Position numbers and translations under genes: made by a program. Shown here one piece after another: positions 16,823-22,629 of a stretch of 30,621 nucleotides of DNA. Position 1 is the stretch's first letter. Each line of letters begins with the position of its first letter. This DNA comes from an uncultured Clostridia bacterium. Its GTDB lineage: Bacteria > Bacillota > Clostridia > Christensenellales > Aristaeellaceae. The notes beneath the pieces are model-generated. The model was given only the letters and a program-made list of their open reading frames with translations. It was not told the DNA's origin and searched no databases. The stretch spans positions 1-30,621 of the forward strand of contig CAKUCE010000004.1 of NCBI GenBank assembly GCA_934643535.1. The letters run 5' to 3'.

Positions 16823-17239
16823 TCAATGATGATGATGTCCGCAACCGCCGCCGCAGCTGGAGCAGGAGCCGGTGCAGCCGTGCTCTTCTTCCTCTTCGTC
16901 CTCGCCGGTGACGACCTTCTTGATGATCTTGTTGACCTTCTTCATCATATCGGTAAAAGCGTCGTTGGTTTCCTGCATTTTGGCGATGAGCTTGTTATGG
17001 TCGAGCATATGCTCGGCTTCTTGCAGGGCCTGACCGGCCTTGGCCAGCTCGCCCCGGTCCATGTTGGGGTTGGCCAGCAATTCTTCCACCTTGCTGCGCT
17101 TTTCGGAATAGTTGGCCACCAGCAGGGTGGCTTCTTCGTCCTTCATCACGGCCTGCTCGGTCAGCCGCATGTTGATGTATTCTTCGCTTTCCAGAATGGC
17201 TTCCGCCAGCATTTCCGCCTGATTGAGTACCTTTTCCAT
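16823..17239 (-). CDS. YlbF/YmcA family protein with Cys/His-rich C-terminal tail
   Basis: Helical cytoplasmic protein of 138 residues. Residues 1-110 match the YlbF/YmcA (DUF964) fold, whose Bacillus members form the Y-complex with YaaT, bind Fe-S clusters and steer RNase Y processing. After an acidic run (about 111-119) the tail has Cys122, Cys126, Cys129, Cys133 and then four His to the end. This spacing (CxxxCxxCxxxC) suggests a metal or Fe-S site. The start has AAAGGGG 10 nt upstream, overlapping the end of miaB; the gap is 6 bp. Whether it acts as YlbF, YmcA or something else cannot be told here. Confidence 0.85.
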   Translation of the reverse strand: MEKVLNQAEMLAEAILESEEYINMRLTEQAVMKDEEATLLVANYSEKRSKVEELLANPNMDRGELAKAGQALQEAEHMLDHNKLIAKMQETNDAFTDMMKKVNKIIKKVVTGEDEEEEEHGCTGSCSSCGGGCGHHHH

Positions 17240-17245
17240 GAGTGA

Positions 17246-18655
17246 TTAACCCCTTTCGATTCTTTCTCCCCGGAGGGTGTTGACCGCCGCGGAGGTAATT
17301 CTGACGGGAAGAATTTTCCCGATGTCCGCAGCCGAGCCGTCCAGCGTGACGGTAATGCCCCGGCTGCCCTTGCCAGAAATCTGATGCTCGTCCCGCTTGG
17401 AAAGACCCTCCACCAGAATTTCCTCGTTTTTGCCCACCATGCTCTCGTGCACCCGGGCGGTGGAGGCTTCCACCTCCTGAATCAGCCGGGCGATGCGGCA
17501 GGAGCTTTCCTCCGCCGGGATCTGGCCGTCCATCTTGGCGGCGCGGGTGCCCACCCGAGGCGAATAGATGAAGGTGAACGCGGAATCGTAGCCCACCTCC
17601 CGCACCAGCGACAGAGTGTCCTCGAATTGAGCCTCCGTCTCCCCGGGGAAGGACACGATCAGATCGGTGGTCAGGCCGATATCCGGGATAGCTGCCCGGA
17701 GCTTTTCCACCTTGCGCAGATAGTCTTCCCGGGTATAGTGGCGATTCATGAGCCGAAGAATCTCATCATTGCCGCTTTGGGCGGGCAGATGCAGCTGATG
17801 AAGGATATGCCTGCTCTCGGCCATCACTTCGATCAGTTCGTCGCTCAGATCCTTGGGATGGGAGGTCATGAAGCGGATGCGGGGAATGTCCAGCCGATCC
17901 AGCTCCCGCAGCAGCTTGGGGAAGGTATCTCCGTTTTCAGAGCCGTTGCCGTAGCTGTTCACGTTCTGGCCCAGCAGCATGATTTCCTGTACGCCGGACT
18001 GCCTGAGCTCCTGCGCTTCCCGGAGAATGTCCTCCATGCGGCGGGAGCGTTCCCGGCCCCGCACATAGGGCACGACGCAGTAGGAGCAGAAGTTGTTGCA
18101 GCCGTACATGATGGTGATATAGGCGTGCCACGAGTTCAGCCGTTTCACCGGCAGGCCCTCGGCGATCAGGTCTTCCTCATGGGAAATGCTGACCACCCGG
18201 GTGCGCTGCTCGCACAGGCGCAGCAGCATGCCCGGCAGCTCGTGCAGGTTATGGGTGCCGAAGGCCAGATCAATAAAGCGGTACTGCTTCAGGATCTTCT
18301 CCGCCATGCCGGGCTGCTGCACCATGCAGCCGCATACGCCGATCAGCAGCCGGGGCTTTTCCTTCTTCAGCTCCTTCAGCCACGTCACGTTGCCCAGCGC
18401 CCGGCGCTCGGCGTTGTCCCGGACGCAGCAGGTGTTGAACAGCACCAGGTCGGCCCCGGTGCGGTCTTCAGCTTCGGACATGCCCATTTCTTCCAAAAGT
18501 CCCGCCAGCTTTTCGCTGTCGTGGGCGTTCATCTGGCAGCCGTAGGTCACGATGAAGTAGCTTTCCGGCCGGTCTTCCATTTCCCGGAACGCGCGGACGG
18601 CTTTCAGCTGCTCCGCCCGCTGGGTCTCGGTCACATAGGTGGCATGATGTTCCAA
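17246..18655 (-). CDS. miaB: tRNA-2-methylthio-N6-dimethylallyladenosine synthase MiaB
   Basis: Radical SAM methylthiotransferase of 469 residues that adds the 2-methylthio group to i6A37 of tRNA. The N-terminal UPF0004 domain has its three cluster cysteines (YGCQMN, NTCCVRD, GVCGC), the radical SAM motif is Cys186-Cys190-Cys193 in YGCNNFCSYC, and a TRAM domain closes the protein. IMLLGQNVNSYG is typical of MiaB rather than MtaB or RimO. The start codon appears to be TTG, with AAAGGA 11 nt upstream; no better ATG lies before the first cysteine motif. It follows rng after a 64-bp spacer with a hairpin. Confidence 0.96.
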   Translation of the reverse strand: MEHHATYVTETQRAEQLKAVRAFREMEDRPESYFIVTYGCQMNAHDSEKLAGLLEEMGMSEAEDRTGADLVLFNTCCVRDNAERRALGNVTWLKELKKEKPRLLIGVCGCMVQQPGMAEKILKQYRFIDLAFGTHNLHELPGMLLRLCEQRTRVVSISHEEDLIAEGLPVKRLNSWHAYITIMYGCNNFCSYCVVPYVRGRERSRRMEDILREAQELRQSGVQEIMLLGQNVNSYGNGSENGDTFPKLLRELDRLDIPRIRFMTSHPKDLSDELIEVMAESRHILHQLHLPAQSGNDEILRLMNRHYTREDYLRKVEKLRAAIPDIGLTTDLIVSFPGETEAQFEDTLSLVREVGYDSAFTFIYSPRVGTRAAKMDGQIPAEESSCRIARLIQEVEASTARVHESMVGKNEEILVEGLSKRDEHQISGKGSRGITVTLDGSAADIGKILPVRITSAAVNTLRGERIERG

Positions 18656-18681
18656 GTTTGTATACGTCCTTTCTGATAGGC

Positions 18682-18714
18682 GGCGCCGCTTCCGTCAACG
18701 GATGAAGCGGCGCC
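18682..18714 (-). other. Strong 11-bp hairpin between rng and miaB
   Basis: Perfect GC-rich inverted repeat, 18682-18692 with 18704-18714, 11-nt loop, starting 5 bp after the rng stop. There is no T-run. Possible roles are RNA processing, transcript stabilisation or partial attenuation between the two halves of the operon. Confidence 0.6.
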
Positions 18715-18719
18715 TCGTC

Positions 18720-19922
18720 TTACCATTCCTTCGGCGCGCGGCCGGTCTCGCCGCAGGCGCGGCAGGGCTCCGTCAGCATTTCCTGCAGGGTCTCCCCCGT
18801 GCGCTTGCGGGTGATTTCCAGAAGGCCCAGCCGGGTGAAGCCGTGAACAACCGTCTTGACCCGGTCGTCGCTGAGGGCCCGCTCCATGGCCTGCTGCACC
18901 TGCCGGCGCTCGTCCTCCCGATCCATGTCGATAAAGTCGATCAGAATCATGCCGGAAAGGCCCCGCAGCCGAATCTGCCGGGCGATCTCCCTCACCGCCG
19001 CCAGATTTTGGGACAGGGGAAGGCTTTGGCCGCCGCTGCTTTCCACAAAGGAGCCGCTGTTCACGTCCACGGTGCTTAAGGCCTCCCGCTGGTCGATCAT
19101 CAGATTGCCGCCGTTTAACAAAGGAACCTTCCGGCCAAGGGCCTCCTGCAGCTGTTTCCGAATATGAAGGCGCTGGAAAAGCGTCTCCATTTCCTCCGGG
19201 GAAAGCGCCTGCGCCGTCACGCCCTCCGGCAGACCCTCGGGAAGGGCGCGGTCGGTCAGCACCTGACACGGATGCCGGGCGGCATAGTCCCGGCAGAGGG
19301 CTTTCAGGGTCGAAACGGGCCTTTGCAAAAGCTCCGGTGCCCTGCGGCAGGACGCGCCCGCCGTCAGCCGGCTCCACTGGGCTTCCAGCTCCTCCATCTC
19401 CGCCCGAATTTCGCTTTCCCGGGCAAGCAACGCCGCGTGGCGGACGATCACGCCCACGCGGCCCCCGGACAGCTTTTTGCCCAGCGCCCGGGCCCGGGCA
19501 TGGTCTTCCTCCCCCTCGATGCGCTTGCTGACCCCTATATGGCGGTTCATGGGCATCAGCAGCACGTACTGGCCCGGCAGAATCACGTCCCGGGTCAGGA
19601 ACGCGCCCTTCTCGCCCTTGGGGTCTTTTTTCACCTGCACCAGCACGTCCTGCCCGGTCATCAGCGGGGCGGGGCCGTTGGCCTGATGGAAGCTCTCCTG
19701 CTCCCGGATGGGCAGAAAGCCGTTCTGGGCAAGGCCCAGCTTCACAAACGCGGCCTTGATCTGGGGCAGCACCCGCTCCACCCGGCCCAGAAACAGCGCG
19801 CCTACCAGACTTTCGCCGCTGGCCTCCTCCTGCGTGTATTCCAGCAGGCGGTCTTCGCACACAAGGGCCGTCTGGCAAAGCGCGCCTTTTTCCCGGCAAA
19901 GGAGCGTATACTCTCCGCTCAT
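18720..19922 (-). CDS. rng: Ribonuclease E/G family endoribonuclease
   Basis: Compact RNase G-type enzyme of 400 residues that cuts single-stranded RNA in mRNA decay and rRNA maturation. An S1-like segment is at about 35-120 (LFLGRVERVLPQIKAAFVKLG). The catalytic acidic residues are Asp286 in TVDVNSG and Asp329/Asp332 in IDFIDMD. A CxxC zinc-link motif (CRACGETG) lies at the C-terminus, which ends soon after it; the long scaffold of E. coli RNase E is absent. The start overlaps the DUF2344 gene by ATGA, with GGAGGAG 5 nt upstream. In many Clostridia rplU-rpmA follow; here miaB follows. Confidence 0.93.
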   Translation of the reverse strand: MSGEYTLLCREKGALCQTALVCEDRLLEYTQEEASGESLVGALFLGRVERVLPQIKAAFVKLGLAQNGFLPIREQESFHQANGPAPLMTGQDVLVQVKKDPKGEKGAFLTRDVILPGQYVLLMPMNRHIGVSKRIEGEEDHARARALGKKLSGGRVGVIVRHAALLARESEIRAEMEELEAQWSRLTAGASCRRAPELLQRPVSTLKALCRDYAARHPCQVLTDRALPEGLPEGVTAQALSPEEMETLFQRLHIRKQLQEALGRKVPLLNGGNLMIDQREALSTVDVNSGSFVESSGGQSLPLSQNLAAVREIARQIRLRGLSGMILIDFIDMDREDERRQVQQAMERALSDDRVKTVVHGFTRLGLLEITRKRTGETLQEMLTEPCRACGETGRAPKEW

Positions 19923-20611
19923 GCCAGCTCCTCCATGGGAACCAGCCTGCCCTCCTTGTTCCGGGCCAGCATTTCCTCCCGGAAAATCATGGCTTTCTCC
20001 GTCTCCTGCGCGTCCTGCCCGGCGAATTCATACAGGCATTTAAGCCACAGGCTGGGCTTCAACGCGCCGTCCTTGGGGTCGGACACGATGGTCAGATGGA
20101 TCGCGTGCTCCGTTTCGCTGTTTTCAATGCCGCCGTCCAGCACGAAGGGCCGGATGTTGCATTCCGCGTCGCCGCTCTTGGTGCGGCGCACGGCGATGTA
20201 TTCCTTCAGCGCCATAAAGTCCGCAAAGCGGGCCGCAGCCTGATCCGCCGCCGCGCTCCGGGGCAGGCGGACGGAATATTCCGACCCGGCCATCAGAGAC
20301 ATCAGGGTGGGAAACTCATCGCTGACCGGCTTAGCCGAAACAATTTGCAGATCCGGCGGCAAACAGGCGTTCAGCTTTTGAATAAACTCCGCCGGGGACG
20401 TTCCGTCCTCCACTGGCACCTCCATCATCTCCCGCCTTCCGGCCACGCCCACGCTCAGGGGCGCGGCGAAGCTCAGACGGATATGGGGGTTGAAGCCGTT
20501 GGAGTACTTGATGGGCAAATGGCTGCGCCGAAGCGCCCGCTGCATGGTGCGCATCAGATCCAGATGACCGATGAAGCGCAGCTTTTCGCCCTTTTCGAAA
20601 GCGGCCATCAT
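19919..20611 (-). CDS. TIGR03936/DUF2344 radical-SAM-associated protein
   Basis: 230 residues, beginning MMAAFEKGEKLRFIGHLDLMRTMQRALRRS, the hallmark start of the DUF2344 family, which is encoded beside or fused to a B12-binding radical SAM protein. The biochemical role of the family is not established; conserved position beside RNase G suggests RNA modification or ribosome-related work, which is inference. I chose the ATG at 20611 because it overlaps the upstream stop as ATGA and has AGGGG 6 nt upstream; a GTG five codons earlier is possible. It overlaps rng by 4 bp at its other end. Confidence 0.9.
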   Translation of the reverse strand: MMAAFEKGEKLRFIGHLDLMRTMQRALRRSHLPIKYSNGFNPHIRLSFAAPLSVGVAGRREMMEVPVEDGTSPAEFIQKLNACLPPDLQIVSAKPVSDEFPTLMSLMAGSEYSVRLPRSAAADQAAARFADFMALKEYIAVRRTKSGDAECNIRPFVLDGGIENSETEHAIHLTIVSDPKDGALKPSLWLKCLYEFAGQDAQETEKAMIFREEMLARNKEGRLVPMEELA

Positions 20612-22452
20612 TCGCATCCCCTGCACACTCCCTTCAAAGCCTGCAAGCCGCAGCCGTTGCAGCCCTCCCGGCAGTCCCGGGTGGTCTCGGCCCGCAGGGC
20701 CTTTTCATACTCCCGTTTCAGGAAGCTCTTGGAAATATACGCGTCGATATGATCCCAGGGCAGGGTCTCGTCCAGCGAGCGCTGCCGGTGAGCGTAGAAA
20801 TCCAAGTCCAGCCCGCAGTCCACAAAGGCCTGCAGCCAGTGGTCGTACAGGAAACATTCGTCCCAGCCGTCCAGAATGCAGCCGGACTGCCACGCCCGGT
20901 ACAGCACCCTGGAAAGCCGCCGGTCGCCCACGGCGAAGCAGGCCTCGATGCGGCTCAGGCTGGAATCATGATAGATGAAGCGGGCGCTTTTATATTTCTG
21001 GAACGCGTCCTTCACCATGTGCTGCTTGCGCACCACCTCCTCGGGCCGGTCCTGTGCGCACCACTGGAAGGGGGTGAAGGGCTTGGGCACGAACACGCTG
21101 GCGCTGCAGGTGATGCGCAGGCCCTTGACCCGCTTGTCCTTGGGCACGGAATAATAGGCCCCGGCGGCCGTTTTGGCCAACTCGGCGATGCCCAGCAGAT
21201 CTTCGTCGGTCTCCGTGGGCAGGCCGGTCATGAAATACAGCTTCACGCCGTTCCAGCCGTTTTCAAAGGCGTGATGCAGGGTGTTGACCAGATCTTCCTC
21301 GGTCACGCCCTTGTTGATTACGTCCCGCAGGCGCTGGGTGCCCGCCTCGGGGGCGAAGGTCAGGCTGCTCTTTTTCACCCGCTGAGTCTGGGACAGGGTG
21401 TCCTGCACGAATTTGTCCACCCGCAGACTGGGCAGGGACAGACTGACCCGCTGGTCGCACAGCTCGTCCGTCAGCCGGGTGGCCAGCTCGTTGATGTGAG
21501 AATAATCGCTGCTGGAAAGGGAGCTCAGGGAGATTTCCTCGTAGCCGGTGTTTTCCACGCTGGCCCTGGCCACCTCCACCAGCTTTTCCACGCTTCGCTC
21601 CCGGACGGGCCGGTACAGCATTCCCGCCTGACAGAAGCGGCAGCCCCGGGTGCAGCCCCGCATGATCTCCAGCATGATGCGGTCAAAGACCACCTGCATA
21701 TAGGGCACCGGCGGATGGGTGGGCACGTAGGCCTCGTCCATGTTGCGGAAGACCCGCTTGCGCACCACGGCCGGGGCCGCGTCGTCGATGGGCTTAAGGC
21801 TTTTGAGCGTTCCGTCCGGGTTGTACTCGTCCCGGTACAGGGCGGGCACGTACACGCTTTCCAGCTTTGCCAGGCGGCGCAGGCACTCCCGGCGGGATAC
21901 GCCCTCCCTGCGGCAGTTCATGATGGCGTCGGTCACTTCCACGATGGAATCCTCTCCGTCGCCGATCATGAAGCAGTCGATGAACTCCCACAGAGGTTCG
22001 GGGTTGAAGGCGCAGGGGCCGCCCGCCACCACGAAGGGGTCGCTTTCCTTTCGGTCGCAGGCGCGGACGGGAACGCCGCCCATATCCAGCATATCCAAAA
22101 TATTGGTATAGCTCATTTCGTATTGCAGGGTGAAGCCCACAATATCAAATTCATTCAGGGCATGGCGGCTTTCCAGCGAAAACAGGGGCCGCCCCGCCGC
22201 CTTCAGCTCCCTGCGCATATCCGTCCACGGCATACAGACCCGCTCGCACAGGGCGTAGGGCAGGTCATTCAGGATGCCGTAGAGGATCTTCATGCCCAGA
22301 TGGCTCATGGCGACCTCGTAGGTATCGGGAAAACAAAATGCGAAGGTAACATCCGCATCGTCAAAGGATTTGGTGGTAGCGTTCATCTCGCCGCCGGTAT
22401 ACCGGGCCGGTTTTTCCACCCGGCTGAGAAGATCGTCAATGAAAACGGGCAT
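20608..22452 (-). CDS. TIGR03960 family B12-binding-domain radical SAM protein
   Basis: 614 residues. The N-terminal cobalamin-binding-like domain (about 1-200) is followed by a radical SAM domain with Cys267, Cys271, Cys274 in RGCTRGCRFC. The pattern FCFPDTYEVAMSHLG near the N-terminus is typical of the family. The C-terminal cysteine cluster (CREGCNGCGL, then CRGCE) may hold another Fe-S cluster. Reaction and substrate are unknown. It is the first gene of the long unit, with AAGGAGGA before its ATG and a clear promoter at 22482-22510. The pairing with DUF2344 and rng is widely conserved in Clostridia. Confidence 0.92.
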   Translation of the reverse strand: MPVFIDDLLSRVEKPARYTGGEMNATTKSFDDADVTFAFCFPDTYEVAMSHLGMKILYGILNDLPYALCERVCMPWTDMRRELKAAGRPLFSLESRHALNEFDIVGFTLQYEMSYTNILDMLDMGGVPVRACDRKESDPFVVAGGPCAFNPEPLWEFIDCFMIGDGEDSIVEVTDAIMNCRREGVSRRECLRRLAKLESVYVPALYRDEYNPDGTLKSLKPIDDAAPAVVRKRVFRNMDEAYVPTHPPVPYMQVVFDRIMLEIMRGCTRGCRFCQAGMLYRPVRERSVEKLVEVARASVENTGYEEISLSSLSSSDYSHINELATRLTDELCDQRVSLSLPSLRVDKFVQDTLSQTQRVKKSSLTFAPEAGTQRLRDVINKGVTEEDLVNTLHHAFENGWNGVKLYFMTGLPTETDEDLLGIAELAKTAAGAYYSVPKDKRVKGLRITCSASVFVPKPFTPFQWCAQDRPEEVVRKQHMVKDAFQKYKSARFIYHDSSLSRIEACFAVGDRRLSRVLYRAWQSGCILDGWDECFLYDHWLQAFVDCGLDLDFYAHRQRSLDETLPWDHIDAYISKSFLKREYEKALRAETTRDCREGCNGCGLQALKGVCRGCE

Positions 22453-22481
22453 GGTATTCCTCCTTCATTGCATACGAAGTT

Positions 22482-22510
22482 ATCATACCATGCCCGCCGT
22501 GCGGATGCAA
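22482..22510 (-). promoter_or_regulatory. Sigma-A promoter of the long radical SAM-rng-miaB-mutSL operon
   Basis: On the minus strand TTGCAT (22510-22505), exactly 17 bp, TATGAT (22487-22482). Transcription would start near 22475, giving a short leader of about 22 nt that holds AAGGAGGA. Confidence 0.75.
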
Positions 22511-22528
22511 GAATTTTGCCGTTTCTTT

Positions 22529-22550
22529 TTGGTTAGTTTTGTTTAACCAA
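22529..22550. promoter_or_regulatory. Dyad upstream of the long operon promoter
   Basis: Perfect 7-bp inverted repeat TTGGTTA (22529-22535) and TAACCAA (22544-22550), spacer 8 bp. It sits about 19 bp upstream of the -35 box, where an activator or a repressor could bind. No T-run marks it as a terminator on either strand. Confidence 0.4.
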
Positions 22551-22578
22551 TAGTATCCTTCTTGAATGCCGTAGCAAA

Positions 22579-22615
22579 GCCGGGACAGCGAGAAGGAAGC
22601 TCTCTCTGCCCCGGC
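22579..22615 (-). terminator. Probable terminator after ftsK/spoIIIE
   Basis: Inverted repeat 22579-22588 with 22606-22615 (one wobble pair), extended by a few inner pairs. It lies 15 bp after the stop codon. Only three T follow on the minus strand, so termination may be incomplete. Confidence 0.5.
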
Positions 22616-22629
22616 CTGACGGTATTTTC

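Noticed and set aside
16823..16835. C-terminal His run of the YlbF protein as a cloning tag
   Set aside because: Only four His after a natural Cys-rich tail, with native flanking genes; no vector sequence is seen.
22468..22482. Match to one arm of loxP (ATAACTTCGTAT) before the long operon
   Set aside because: Only one arm is present, with no 8-bp core and second arm; it lies in an ordinary promoter leader, so it is chance.
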